Shown piece by piece: positions 46,615 through 56,143 of a stretch of 64,000 nucleotides of DNA (position 1 is the stretch's first letter; each line of letters starts with the position of its first letter). Made by a program: the position numbers and the translations under genes. Origin of the DNA: Pseudomaricurvus alkylphenolicus (lineage in GTDB: Bacteria > Pseudomonadota > Gammaproteobacteria > Pseudomonadales > Cellvibrionaceae); assembly GCF_011683955.1 (NCBI RefSeq), contig NZ_JAAQPI010000004.1, positions 549,476 through 613,475 of the forward strand. The letters are read 5' to 3'. The notes below the pieces were generated by a model. That model was not told the origin of the DNA. It searched no databases and saw only the letters and a program-made list of their open reading frames with translations.

Positions 46615-47739
46615 TTACATACTTTGCTCGTCAATTTTCGTCCCCAGTATTGTCACGCTTTCCATCGCGGTCTCAATCACATTGGCTTGATGGAGCTGCA
46701 AAGCCTGGTACTTCAGTTTCTCAATGCGGTCCTTAAAGGGGTCGGTAATATTGCTTCGATGCCCGCACAGTTGCTCCAAAACAGCCAACGCACAAAAGGG
46801 TACATACTCTGCTGAATACCCTCCTTCGTGCACCACCAATAAACGGCTGTCACAAACCGCCGCGGCGAGTTGCATAAGTTGCTGCGTCATATATCGGTAG
46901 GCTTCACTGCTCAACAACATACGTCCAAGTGGATCAAACTTTGAAGCATCGAAACCACTGGCCACGATAATCATCTCGGGCTGATAGGTTTGCAGCGCGG
47001 GCGCAACAATGGAACTGAACGTTTTCTGATAAGCCCCAAACCCGGATCCGGGTGGCAGAGGAACATTAATGTTAAACCCCTCTCCATCGCCTTTGCCTCG
47101 GTCTGAATTGGCTCCGGTGTCTTCGGGGTAATTGCCATCTTCATGAATGGAGATGGTCAGCACCGAGGGATCATCATAAAAAATGGACTCCGTTCCGTTA
47201 CCGTGGTGAACATCCCAATCGATGACGGCGATTCGCTTCAAACCATAGCGTGCCTGCAGATGACGAATGGTGATAGGAATATTGGCGAGCAGGCAAAACC
47301 CTCGCGCCTGGTCAGCTTCGGCGTGATGGCCAGGCGGGCGCACCAGCGTATAGGCATTGGTGACTTGTTGTTCCATTATCGCATCGGCGGCAGCCATAAC
47401 GCCACCGGTAGACAACTTGGCGATGTCGTAGCTGCCGCGACCAAATTGAACATGCTCGCCGGTAACGCCACCATGGTTATCACTCAGAGATTTCAGTTCT
47501 TCGATATATTCGCGTGTGTGCACACGAGCGATGGCGTCATCACTGGCAGCCTCAGGTTGTAGAACTTCCAGTTTCGGCAGCAGCTCCGAAACTTCCACCA
47601 GATTTCTAACCCGACGTTTGGACTCCGCTGACTCCGGGTGTGCCATTGGCTGCATATGATCACCGATGGGTGTGCCCAGCAATGCCGAGCCGGTATCGTG
47701 CCAAAAATAGAATTCGTGGGTTAAAAAACCAGTTTTCAT
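46615..47739 (-). CDS. Class II histone-deacetylase-like amidohydrolase
   Basis: A 374-residue protein of the HDAC superfamily. The zinc and proton-relay motifs are present: LVRPPGHHAEADQARGFC (His-His), VIDWDVHHGNGTESIFYDD (Asp and His ligands), IIVASGFDASKFDPLGRM (Asp ligand) and VVHEGGYSAEYVP (the catalytic Tyr). Sequence blocks resemble the bacterial HDAH of the Bordetella/Alcaligenes type. Its substrate could be acetylpolyamines or other acetylated amines. An aldehyde dehydrogenase and a LuxR regulator lie upstream on the same strand. Confidence 0.93.
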   Translation of the reverse strand: MKTGFLTHEFYFWHDTGSALLGTPIGDHMQPMAHPESAESKRRVRNLVEVSELLPKLEVLQPEAASDDAIARVHTREYIEELKSLSDNHGGVTGEHVQFGRGSYDIAKLSTGGVMAAADAIMEQQVTNAYTLVRPPGHHAEADQARGFCLLANIPITIRHLQARYGLKRIAVIDWDVHHGNGTESIFYDDPSVLTISIHEDGNYPEDTGANSDRGKGDGEGFNINVPLPPGSGFGAYQKTFSSIVAPALQTYQPEMIIVASGFDASKFDPLGRMLLSSEAYRYMTQQLMQLAAAVCDSRLLVVHEGGYSAEYVPFCALAVLEQLCGHRSNITDPFKDRIEKLKYQALQLHQANVIETAMESVTILGTKIDEQSM

Positions 47740-47801
47740 TTCGCTCTCCCGCTGTGTAGTCGGTAAAATATAGAGCGTTAAAGAGAGCCGGACTATTCCC
47801 C

Positions 47802-47819
47802 CGGGTAGGTATTTACCCG
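47802..47819. promoter_or_regulatory. Inverted repeat upstream of deacetylase gene
   Basis: CGGGTA-GGTATT-TACCCG, with CCCCCGGG at its left. Similar ATACCC/GGGTAT elements occur upstream of the TonB receptor gene at 50394-50413. Confidence 0.45.
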
Positions 47820-47852
47820 AATGATTTTGCTGGAATACCTTAGGGAATTGCT

Positions 47853-48707
47853 TTACTGAGCTTCGGGCAGGGCTTCGGTACCGGTGGACCCCGCGAGATG
47901 ATTAATAAACAGCGTAAAGAGTTGCGCATGCGAGGAAACACCCAACTTATTATTGATGTGCTTGCGATGGACCTTAACCGTTTCCAGACTGATATTGAGC
48001 ATTCGGGCAATGGATTTTCCGGAGTGACCCTTGAGAATTTCTCTGGCAATTTCCCGCTCACGGCTGGTGAGTTCTTCACTGCCAAAACTGTCGAATGCCT
48101 TACTCAGTTGATCCACCTGAGAGCGGTACCGCAATTTTTGCGGGTGCTTTTCCAGCGCCATGCTCCAGTGCATACGCCCGGCGGAAATCAATACCGGCGC
48201 CACCTTTTTAAGCCGTTGTAAATCTCTGGAGGAAATCTTGCCCTGATCCGCGTGTCGGTGGCCAATAGAGAGTGTGACGTAGTAACCTGGCTCCAACATA
48301 ATTAAGACAACACTCTCATCGCGCAGCCCGATCTGCTGATAGTAACGTTTATAGTACTCGCTCTGGCGAAAGTGATCCGGAGCCAGCTCTCCCAAATGAT
48401 ACACACCGGATGAAATTCCCCGCGCACAGGCCTGGGTGATGGGATCCAACAAGTAAGGGCCATCCACATAATTCGTCAGCGTTACGTCCACCAACGCCTC
48501 TGGAATATTATGGAAGAGCATTTTGGGCTTAACACCTTCCAGATAAGTGTAAACGGCGATACTGTCGTAAGGCGTGAGGGAGAAGAGCATATTGCTGAGG
48601 AGCGTCGGGAACTCCGACTCGCCGACATTTTCAAACAGATTGGCCAATGCCGAATGCCATTCCAGGGAGTCCAGTTGTAGCTTCGGCATAGTGCTGTTTT
48701 GTCCCAT
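47853..48707 (-). CDS. LuxR-family transcriptional regulator
   Basis: About 284 residues from ATG 48707 (MGQNSTMPKLQLDSLEW), preceded by AGGGAA. The C-terminal LuxR HTH is clear (LTSREREIAREILKGHSGKSIARMLNISLETVKVHRKHINNKLGVSSHAQLF). The N-terminal 200 residues form an uncharacterised sensory part, with no receiver Asp motif and no clear acyl-homoserine-lactone box (Y-x-W-D). It probably senses a small ligand. It lies between deacetylase and aldehyde dehydrogenase genes on the same strand, and probably controls both and the divergent TonB receptor operon. Confidence 0.88.
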   Translation of the reverse strand: MGQNSTMPKLQLDSLEWHSALANLFENVGESEFPTLLSNMLFSLTPYDSIAVYTYLEGVKPKMLFHNIPEALVDVTLTNYVDGPYLLDPITQACARGISSGVYHLGELAPDHFRQSEYYKRYYQQIGLRDESVVLIMLEPGYYVTLSIGHRHADQGKISSRDLQRLKKVAPVLISAGRMHWSMALEKHPQKLRYRSQVDQLSKAFDSFGSEELTSREREIAREILKGHSGKSIARMLNISLETVKVHRKHINNKLGVSSHAQLFTLFINHLAGSTGTEALPEAQ

Positions 48708-48771
48708 GAATTCCCTGAATACTGCCTTTATAGCGCAAAATGGAATTTGGCGCCATCCGCTGAACCAACCA

Positions 48772-50274
48772 CTATAACTGCAGCCAGACAGACTTGGTTT
48801 CCAGGAAGTGCTCCAACTGTTCCCGACCCTGTTCACGGCCAAAGCCCGAGGCTTTAAAACCGCCAAAAGGCAAGCAGGGGTCGACCGGGTTATGAGTATT
48901 GACCCACACAACCCCCGCCTGAATTCGGGGTATCATCTGGTGAACCTGAGACAGATTGTTGGACCAGATACTGGCACCCAAGCCATAGGGGGTGTCGTTG
49001 GCGCTGTTGATGACCGACTCGATGGAATCAAACGGTTGCGCGCAGACGACGGGGCCGAAAATCTCCTCCTGCACGACCCGCATACTGTTATTGGTGTCCG
49101 CCAAGACCGTCGGTTTGACAAAGTAGCCGGTGCCTTGAGAGTTATGCCCTCCTGTTACTAACTCTGCGCCCTCCTCGACACCGAGATCAATGTAGCTGGA
49201 GACTTTCTCGAACTGCTGGCGGGACACCAGCGGACCCATTTCACAGGCGGGATCCAAACCCGGCGCCTGATGAATATTGTCCGCGATGCGAGCCAATTCG
49301 GTGACCACCTGATCGTAAATCTTACGGTGGATGTACAGGCGCGAGCCGGCACAACACACCTGTCCCTGATTGAAAAAGATGGCGTCGGCGGCCCCCTGCG
49401 CCGCGACTTGCACGTCGCAGTCTTGCAGCACAATGACCGGTGATTTGCCGCCCAGCTCCAAGCTGGTTCGAGTCATATTCTCCACCGCGGCGTGGCCAAC
49501 CATTTTGCCCACGGCGGTAGAGCCCGTGAAGGCAATCTTATCGACGAGGGGGTGATTACTCAGGGCACTGCCGGCGACACTGCCATTGCCGGTAACCACA
49601 TTAAACACACCGGGCGGAAACCCCGTCTGCTCGATCAACTCGGCTAACAGCAAGGCAGAGAGCGGCGTAAATTCCGCCGGTTTCAACACCAGGGTACAGC
49701 CACAGGCCAGCGCTGGAGCCACCTTCCAGGCGGCCATCGAAAATGGGAAGTTCCAGGGCACTATGGCGCCCACCACACCCACCGGCTCGCGAAGGGTATA
49801 AGCCATGGATGAGCCCGGAGCGGAGAGCGTTTTGGTGCTGCCCTCCAGCTTAGTGGCCCAGCCGGCCATATACCGAAAGAAGCGAATCGCCCCTTCGACA
49901 TCGGCTTCCCGTGCCGCCACCACGGACTTACCATTATCCAGTGATTCCAGCTGAGCAAAGGCGTCGGCATTGGCTTCGATCAGATCGGCGAGTTTGAGCA
50001 GTAGTTGCTGCCGGTCGTAGGGCTTTAGAGTGGACCAGGGGCCCTGAGTAAATGCCCGGCGGGCGGCGACTACAGCGCGATCCACATCTTCCATGGTTGC
50101 CTCGGGCACAGAGGCGAGCACCTCTCCGGTTGAGGGTTCTATAATAGGGCGGGTATCACCGTTAGAGGCTCCCACCCATTCGCCATCGATATACATCTTT
50201 CGCTTCTGCGTGACGAAATCATAGGTTCTTGGTAGGACGGGGTATTGGCTCAGAATACTGGCGGCTGACTGCAT
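48772..50274 (-). CDS. NAD(P)-dependent aldehyde dehydrogenase
   Basis: A 500-residue ALDH superfamily protein of usual length. GAIVPWNFPFSMAAWKVAPALACG, GSTAVGKMV, the general base Glu in SLELGGKSPVIV and the catalytic Cys in FFNQGQVCCAGSRLYIHRKIYD are all present, and it ends with PFGGFKASGFGREQG. It is closest to the betaine-aldehyde/phenylacetaldehyde dehydrogenase group. It could oxidise the aminoaldehyde made from a deacetylated amine. It is divergent from the TonB receptor gene across 302 bp. Confidence 0.95.
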   Translation of the reverse strand: MQSAASILSQYPVLPRTYDFVTQKRKMYIDGEWVGASNGDTRPIIEPSTGEVLASVPEATMEDVDRAVVAARRAFTQGPWSTLKPYDRQQLLLKLADLIEANADAFAQLESLDNGKSVVAAREADVEGAIRFFRYMAGWATKLEGSTKTLSAPGSSMAYTLREPVGVVGAIVPWNFPFSMAAWKVAPALACGCTLVLKPAEFTPLSALLLAELIEQTGFPPGVFNVVTGNGSVAGSALSNHPLVDKIAFTGSTAVGKMVGHAAVENMTRTSLELGGKSPVIVLQDCDVQVAAQGAADAIFFNQGQVCCAGSRLYIHRKIYDQVVTELARIADNIHQAPGLDPACEMGPLVSRQQFEKVSSYIDLGVEEGAELVTGGHNSQGTGYFVKPTVLADTNNSMRVVQEEIFGPVVCAQPFDSIESVINSANDTPYGLGASIWSNNLSQVHQMIPRIQAGVVWVNTHNPVDPCLPFGGFKASGFGREQGREQLEHFLETKSVWLQL

Positions 50275-50576
50275 AACGTTAAACGGCCTGATAAAAAAGA
50301 GTTACATCATCATTGTTCATGGCGCCGACCAAGTCTGTATATACTCCCTAGACGTTATTCTGTGCCCCGCCGCTGAGACCACTGCCGCACAATATACCCA
50401 CTCGGGGGGGTATTTTTGCCGCTCGACGATTGATTAGATTATTTCATCCAATTCATTGAATTCCGTCATATACCAATACCCCCTGGACGTTATGGATTGG
50501 ATTCGCGAGGCATGATTATATGAAGCCATAATAATTTAATGATGCCAGGTAGTAACAAAATCTTTGGAGAGCATGA
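50275..50576. promoter_or_regulatory. Divergent control region with repeated ATACYCCC elements
   Basis: Two copies of an 18-bp element, ATACTCCCTAGACGTTAT (50341-50358) and ATACCCCCTGGACGTTAT (50476-50493), differ at two positions and lie 135 bp apart. ATACCC-N8-GGGTAT at 50394-50413 is an inverted repeat between them. Together they look like binding sites for the nearby LuxR regulator, serving both aldehyde dehydrogenase and receptor genes. Confidence 0.6.
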
Positions 50577-52865
50577 ATGGTTATAAAAAATAAATTCAAA
50601 CTGGCCGCTGCAATATCCTGTGTTCTGGCAAACTCCGCGGTTTACGCCGACGGCTCACTGATCGAAGAGGTGATTGTCACAGCACAAAAACGAGCTCAGA
50701 GCGCTCAGGACGTACCTATCGCCATAACCTCCATCAGCGGCGAGGATATGAAAGAACTCGGCTTCGAATCCGCCGCCGATGTTCAGTATCAAACCCCGGG
50801 ACTGGTGGTGTCTTACTCCTCCACCAATGCGATTCCCAACTTTGCCTTGCGTGGCATCGGCCTCAACGACTTTACCGCCATTCAGAGTTCGCCCGTGGCC
50901 ATTCACGTGGACGAGGTCTACTACGGCAACTCCACCCTGTTGAACTTTGCGCTGTTTGATGTTGAGCGCGTTGAAGTATTGAAAGGTCCACAGGGCACTC
51001 TGTATGGTCGTAACTCCACTGGCGGTGCGGTGAACTTCTTTTCCAACAAGCCTACCGACGAGTTCGAGGCGGGTGTGGACTTCGGCATTGCCCGTTACGA
51101 AGCGGTATCTGTGGAAGGCTACGTCAGTGGTCCGTTAAGCGACAATGTTTCAGGCCGCTTATCTGTAAGCACGGTCAATCAAAATGGCGGCCCTTTCGAG
51201 CATCCCACGCTGGGTGAAGTGGGCGAAAAAGAAAAGTACGCTGTTCGCGGCCAGCTGCTGTGGGATGTCTCTGACCAAATGACGGCTCACCTCACTGTGT
51301 TTGGTGGTAAAGACGAATCCGATGGTAATCAGTACCAAGGGTTTCCGACGTTTACCAATGACGGCTCACTCTCCATTTGCCCCTCAATCGCCGCCGGTGT
51401 TCTCAGGCCCAATGCCGAATGTTCCTATGACGGTTCCGGCGCGGCGCAGATTGATGACGATGACCCCTACACACTGCAAAACGGCGTAATCAACCGCGAT
51501 GAAATTGAAGCCTTTGGCAGTACACTGTCGCTGTCGTACGATCTGGGGGATATTTCAATAACATCGATCACCGGCTACAACACTGCGGATCGAAAGTCCC
51601 AGGAAGATGCTGACGGCTCTCTGCAGCGCAATATCGATGTGGGCTATGAAACCGATTTTGAGCAGTTTACCGAAGAGTTGCGTTTCGCTTACAGCGACGA
51701 CGAATTCTGGACGACGACTCTGGGTTTCTTCTACTCGATTGACACACTGGATACGCCGCGCACCGAGACGGATCTGGGCGACTTGTTTGGCGGATTCCGG
51801 CAGAACCACGCTTACGAATTGGAAACTGAATCTTTCGCTGTTTTCTGGCACAACGAATTTCAAGTCAGAGATGACCTGACACTGATTGCCGGTATTCGTT
51901 ACACCGACGAAGAGCGCTCTTTTAAAGGCGGAACCATCACCGTTGATGCGGGCGTTGGCCCCAACGCCGATGGTGATTTTATTGCCTCGCCCGGCCCTCT
52001 GCCTGGAAACTACTCCGATCCGTCAGTCTTTGATTCCGCCTACTACAGCGATGAAATCAGTTTTCAGAAAGTTTCCTGGCGCCTGGGTTTTAACTACGAC
52101 CTGAACGCCACTACCATGCTGTACGCGAGTATCGCCAACGGCTTTAAGAGCGGCGGTTTTGTCGGCGACATTACCGTAACGGATATTCTGCAGGAGCCCT
52201 ACGACGAAGAAACGCTGACTTCCTATGAGATCGGCATCAAATCAGATCTGTTGGACGGTTCACTGCGTTGGAATGCTTCCGCTTTTTACTATGACTATGA
52301 AGACCTGATCCTGGCGTTGACCATTACCGACAACCCGGCTCTTGATCTGTTGCTGATAAACGACAATGGCTCAGACGCTGAGGTCTATGGGTTCGAGTCC
52401 GACATGTGGTGGGCTCCCAACGAAAATCTGGACATCAAGTTCGGTTTCACCTACCTGAACACTGAACAAACCGCTTTGGAAACCAGCCCCTTCCAGGTAG
52501 CTGAAGATCTGGATGGCAGCAGCTTACCCTACGCGCCGGAGCTCAGTGCCAATGGTCTGATCCGCTATGAAAACACCTTAATGGACAGCCTGGTGGGCAC
52601 CTTCCAGCTGGATTTTACCACCCGCAGCCATCACTACGGTGAGGCTCAGAACAGCGATATTGCCCGGCTCAGCGGTTATACCCTGTTTAATGCCCGGGTG
52701 GGTGTCAAGCCCGATGATGGCAACTGGTCTGCAGCGGTTTGGGTAAAAAACCTGACGGACAAGCAATACTACCAATACGTCAACGACCTCCAGGGGCTGG
52801 GCACCGTGCTTAGAACACCCGGTACTCCCCGCACCTTCGGTTTGGATATATCCTACACTTTCTAG
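50577..52865 (+). CDS. TonB-dependent receptor
   Basis: A 762-residue receptor with a signal peptide and TonB box/plug start IEEVIVTAQKRAQSAQDVPIAI. The plug ends VERVEVLKGPQGTLYGRNSTGGAVNFFSNKP, and the barrel ends RTFGLDISYTF. The family is the large group often called sphingomonad-type, with substrates such as aromatics, oligosaccharides or polyols. An NhaC-like transporter gene follows after 35 bp, so outer- and inner-membrane uptake may be paired. Confidence 0.93.
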   Translation: MVIKNKFKLAAAISCVLANSAVYADGSLIEEVIVTAQKRAQSAQDVPIAITSISGEDMKELGFESAADVQYQTPGLVVSYSSTNAIPNFALRGIGLNDFTAIQSSPVAIHVDEVYYGNSTLLNFALFDVERVEVLKGPQGTLYGRNSTGGAVNFFSNKPTDEFEAGVDFGIARYEAVSVEGYVSGPLSDNVSGRLSVSTVNQNGGPFEHPTLGEVGEKEKYAVRGQLLWDVSDQMTAHLTVFGGKDESDGNQYQGFPTFTNDGSLSICPSIAAGVLRPNAECSYDGSGAAQIDDDDPYTLQNGVINRDEIEAFGSTLSLSYDLGDISITSITGYNTADRKSQEDADGSLQRNIDVGYETDFEQFTEELRFAYSDDEFWTTTLGFFYSIDTLDTPRTETDLGDLFGGFRQNHAYELETESFAVFWHNEFQVRDDLTLIAGIRYTDEERSFKGGTITVDAGVGPNADGDFIASPGPLPGNYSDPSVFDSAYYSDEISFQKVSWRLGFNYDLNATTMLYASIANGFKSGGFVGDITVTDILQEPYDEETLTSYEIGIKSDLLDGSLRWNASAFYYDYEDLILALTITDNPALDLLLINDNGSDAEVYGFESDMWWAPNENLDIKFGFTYLNTEQTALETSPFQVAEDLDGSSLPYAPELSANGLIRYENTLMDSLVGTFQLDFTTRSHHYGEAQNSDIARLSGYTLFNARVGVKPDDGNWSAAVWVKNLTDKQYYQYVNDLQGLGTVLRTPGTPRTFGLDISYTF

Positions 52866-52900
52866 GCCTTGCTCTACAGAGCTAACACGAGATTTCTTCT

Positions 52901-54271
52901 ATGGTAGATCCCGGCCTCTTGAGCATATTGCCAACCCTGATCGTGGTGATTACCGCAGTACTGATGAAACGCGCACTGGAAGCGCTGGTATTGGGCGCCA
53001 TGGTGGGCTTCGCCATGTTGTCGGGGCAGACTTTTATGTCAGACTTTCTCGACGGCGTGCTCAAAGTGATGGGGGATGCTACGGTTCGATGGATCGTGCT
53101 TACGGTAGCTTTGTTTGGAAGCATTGTGGCATTACTGGTGCGATCCGGTGGCGCCACGGCCTTTGCCAAAGCCTTATCCAATCGTATTCGTTCCGGCCCG
53201 CAGGCCCTGGTCGTGACCTGGCTAATGGGGTTAGCGATTTTCATCGATGATTACCTGAACGCCCTGGCTGTGGGTAACGCCATGCGTCGAGTCACCGACA
53301 AATTTAAAGTCTCCAGAGAAATGCTGGCGTATGTGGTGGATACCACGGCGGCCCCGGTATGCATTCTGTTACCGTTTTCCACTTGGGCGATCTACGTTGC
53401 CGGATTGCTGGAGTCCAACCAAATCGCAGAGACAGGGCAGGGGCTCAGCGCCTACCTGAATGTCATCCCCTATATGCTCTATGCCTGGGTTGCTGTGATC
53501 ATGCCGCCGCTGGTGGCGACGGGTGTCATTCCTTTATTGGGCAGTATGCGCAAGGCAGAACGTCTCGCCCAACAAAGTGTGGATGTCTCCGTAGATCAGG
53601 TCTCTACGAACAAGGTTGAGCCCGATCAACAACAAAAGGAGGCTCTTGAACAAAAGGGGACCTTCGCCCATTTTCTGATACCCATGGTGGCTTTGGTGTT
53701 TTTTACCTGGCTGTTCGATGTGGACATTCTGAAAGGTGCCTTTACCACCTTGCTGCTGACGATCGTATTTTACAAGGCGCAGGGGCTGATGGAATTGTCA
53801 GCCATTATTGAAACTTGCCTGGAGGGCATGAAAGATATGTTCGAAGTCATTGCCATCCTGATCATGGCGTTTGTCCTAAAAGACGTTAATGATCAACTGC
53901 AACTGACTGAATACATGATCGGTATCGTCGGCTCTTTGGTAAATCCGGCGCTGTTACCCATGCTGGCGTTTCTGGTGCTCTCAACCATCGCCTTTGCCAC
54001 CGGCAGTTTTTGGGGCTTGTATGCGATAGCGCTGCCAATAGTGATTCCCATTGCTCAGGCCACGGACATTAACATCTATCTGATGGTGGGGGCGGTGATT
54101 TCCGCGGGTGCCTTTGGCAGCCATACCTGCTTTTACAGTGATTCGACCCTGTTGTCCGCCCAGGGCAGTGGTTGTACGCCGATGCAGCATGCGCTAACGC
54201 AGTTGCCCTACGCTGTGCTGGCGGCTCTGGTGACAGCGGGAGGGTATCTGGTGTTGGCAGTCATTATCTAG
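52901..54271 (+). CDS. NhaC-family Na+/H+ antiporter-like transporter
   Basis: A 456-residue membrane protein with 10-12 hydrophobic segments. FIDDYLNALAVGNAMRRVTDKFKVSREMLAYVVDTTAAPVCILLPFSTW is the diagnostic NhaC block with acidic residues in the membrane. The C-terminal half has GSFWGLYAIALPIVIPIAQA and GAFGSHTCFYSDSTLLS. NhaC-type proteins include Na+/H+ antiporters and related amino-acid or malate/lactate carriers, so the substrate is open. It follows the TonB receptor gene by 35 bp and should be in its operon. Confidence 0.9.
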   Translation: MVDPGLLSILPTLIVVITAVLMKRALEALVLGAMVGFAMLSGQTFMSDFLDGVLKVMGDATVRWIVLTVALFGSIVALLVRSGGATAFAKALSNRIRSGPQALVVTWLMGLAIFIDDYLNALAVGNAMRRVTDKFKVSREMLAYVVDTTAAPVCILLPFSTWAIYVAGLLESNQIAETGQGLSAYLNVIPYMLYAWVAVIMPPLVATGVIPLLGSMRKAERLAQQSVDVSVDQVSTNKVEPDQQQKEALEQKGTFAHFLIPMVALVFFTWLFDVDILKGAFTTLLLTIVFYKAQGLMELSAIIETCLEGMKDMFEVIAILIMAFVLKDVNDQLQLTEYMIGIVGSLVNPALLPMLAFLVLSTIAFATGSFWGLYAIALPIVIPIAQATDINIYLMVGAVISAGAFGSHTCFYSDSTLLSAQGSGCTPMQHALTQLPYAVLAALVTAGGYLVLAVII

Positions 54272-54333
54272 GGCGGCGTTTGCAGAGTACTTGGGAATAC
54301 TTCAGAGAGGAGTAATCGGTGGCCCGTTACCGC

Positions 54334-55170
54334 TCAGGAACGACGACTTCCAAAACGTTGTTTCAACCATTGTTTGGGAGTGACGCCAAAGCGTTTTTTG
54401 AATACCCGGGCCAATGAAGAGGCGTCTTCGTAACCGACTTCATTAGCGACCAATGCTACGGGTTTATCCGTTGTCAGTAAGTTCTGCGCCTTGCTAAGGC
54501 GCAGGTCGGTTAAATATTCCATAGGCGCCTGTCCCACAGAGTCCTTAAACAGGGCGGCAAATTTTGAGCGTGACATGGCCACCGATTCCGCCATGGTGTC
54601 TACCGTCCAGGTTTTCTCCGGGTTAGCCGTCAACGCTTTCATCAGCTTCGACAACTGCGGATGAGAGCTGGCGGCAAATGTGCCCATCTCAACGATGCCA
54701 TTGCGAATCACGTAACGCAGTATCTGCATCACAAACACATCACACAGGCGATCAATCATAATCTGGCGGCCGTGTTCGGCGCCAAAAGCTTCTTCAAATA
54801 TCCAGCGGGCCACGTCGCTGATCATTTCATCCTGGTCGATATCGATACAGAGAAACTTCGGCAGGTTATCGACCAGCACCGTTTTTTGGCGGGGTTGGAA
54901 TTGGATATTGGCGCAAACCAGCTCGGCTTCGTTGAACTCCTTGATCTGAATGCGATGATGGCTGCCGCTGGGCATAAATATGACCGAGGCCTTCTCCAGC
55001 TTCAGTTCGTGGTCCTGGTCAGTAATCAGCGTCATGGAGCCGGACTTCAGAAAGTGCAGCAAACCGGAGTTTTCGTGTTCTTCGAACGCCTGCAGCCCAC
55101 ACAGGCTGCCGCTGAAGAACACCTCGGCGTTAAAGTCCAGATCCTGTAACAAAGCGCTTAACGCATCCAT
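54334..55170 (-). CDS. AraC-family regulator with cupin sensor
   Basis: A 278-residue protein. The N-terminal cupin-like half (HFLKSGSMTLI, ASVIFMPSGSHHRIQI) resembles the Cupin_6/AraC_binding type. The C-terminal double HTH is clear (WTVDTMAESVAMSRSKFAALFKDSVGQAPMEYLTDLRLSKAQNLLTTD, then ANEVGYEDASSLARVFKKRFGVTPKQWLKQ). It is divergent from the YHS/thioredoxin/bufferin operon with about 190 bp between and is its likely regulator. A paralogue with the same architecture lies at 62430-63245. Confidence 0.9.
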   Translation of the reverse strand: MDALSALLQDLDFNAEVFFSGSLCGLQAFEEHENSGLLHFLKSGSMTLITDQDHELKLEKASVIFMPSGSHHRIQIKEFNEAELVCANIQFQPRQKTVLVDNLPKFLCIDIDQDEMISDVARWIFEEAFGAEHGRQIMIDRLCDVFVMQILRYVIRNGIVEMGTFAASSHPQLSKLMKALTANPEKTWTVDTMAESVAMSRSKFAALFKDSVGQAPMEYLTDLRLSKAQNLLTTDKPVALVANEVGYEDASSLARVFKKRFGVTPKQWLKQRFGSRRS

Positions 55171-55358
55171 GGCGGTTCCTCTCTGAGCTGACCAACCCCT
55201 AATTCCGGCATTGCTGGACGATCTGCAGTTTTTTGTGGACGCCCTGCCGCCTTTGCGGGGTCAACTCCCCCTATTCTAGTCACCGTTGGCAGGACAAACA
55301 AACACCTCATGTCCTCCACCCTTAAACACTGATGAGTAACTTGGAAAAGGACAAAAGC

Positions 55359-55835
55359 ATGAACCTCAAACAGACCCTGAAACTGGCTGGTGCCGCAGGC
55401 GCCCTGATCTTTAGCAGCCTGGGCTTTGCCTCTGCTGTGAATATCGGTACCAACGATCTGGCCATCCACGGCTACGACCCCGTGGCCTACTTTACCAAGA
55501 GCAAAGCGGTGGAAGGCTCGGCAAAGTACACCGCCACTCACGACGGCGCGATTTATCGCTTTTCCAGCAAGAAGAATCGCGATCTGTTTAAGTCAGACGC
55601 TGACCGCTACGCCCCGCAGTTTGGTGGCTATTGCGCCATGGGTGTGGCCCTGAACAAAAAGCTGGATGTGGATCCCCAGGCGTTCTATATCGAGGACAAC
55701 AAGCTGTACCTCAATTTGAACAAGGCGGTTCAGAAAAAGTGGCTGACTGATGTGGATGGTCATGTGAAATCCGCTGATCGCATCTGGTCTGGTATCGAAC
55801 ACCTGTCAGTGGCTGCCGCCAATGAAGAGGACTGA
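55359..55835 (+). CDS. YHS-domain protein, secreted
   Basis: About 158 residues with a signal peptide (MNLKQTLKLAGAAGALIFSSLGFASA). The YHS domain is seen in AIHGYDPVAYFTKSKAVEGSAKYTATHDGAIYRFSSKKNRDLFKSDADRYAPQFGGYCAMGVA, with a conserved Tyr, His and Cys. YHS proteins often sit next to copper, iron or redox genes. The ATG at 55359 has AAGGAC just upstream, better than the frame's ATG at 55332. It overlaps the thioredoxin gene by 14 bp and so shares an operon with it. Confidence 0.88.
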   Translation: MNLKQTLKLAGAAGALIFSSLGFASAVNIGTNDLAIHGYDPVAYFTKSKAVEGSAKYTATHDGAIYRFSSKKNRDLFKSDADRYAPQFGGYCAMGVALNKKLDVDPQAFYIEDNKLYLNLNKAVQKKWLTDVDGHVKSADRIWSGIEHLSVAAANEED

Positions 55836-56142
55836 TACAGAGACGACTTCACCGCCACTGACGCTGCTGTGGTTCAGCGCTCAGTGGTGCGGGCCCTGCC
55901 AACAGATGGCACCCGTCGCGGAACGGGTGGCGGAGATGTATCGGGACCAGGTGCACCTGGTGAAGATCGACGTCGACAAGCACCCACACATGGCCGCCGA
56001 ATTTAACATCCGCGGTGTGCCGACACTGGTACTGACCGGTGAGAAACAGGTGATTGACCGGCAGGTCGGGGCGGCACATCTTCCCGCCCTGACTCAATGG
56101 CTGGACCAACACCTGACTGCAAACACAAACGAAGGAAGTTGA
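55822..56142 (+). CDS. Thioredoxin-family protein
   Basis: A 106-residue protein with the active site WCGPC at about residues 22-26 and the cis-Pro in [11 protein letters not shown]. Length and layout are those of a classic thioredoxin, with no signal peptide, so it acts in the cytoplasm. It overlaps the YHS gene and is followed by 1 bp and then the bufferin precursor gene. A link to the redox state of the precursor's Cys before export is possible, by inference from context only. Confidence 0.93.
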   Translation: MKRTDTETTSPPLTLLWFSAQWCGPCQQMAPVAERVAEMYRDQVHLVKIDVDKHPHMAAEFNIRGVPTLVLTGEKQVIDRQVGAAHLPALTQWLDQHLTANTNEGS

Positions 56143-56143
56143 T

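Noticed and set aside
48708..48911. N-terminal extension of the LuxR protein
   Set aside because: It overlaps the aldehyde dehydrogenase gene and looks unlike protein; ATG 48707 has a ribosome site.
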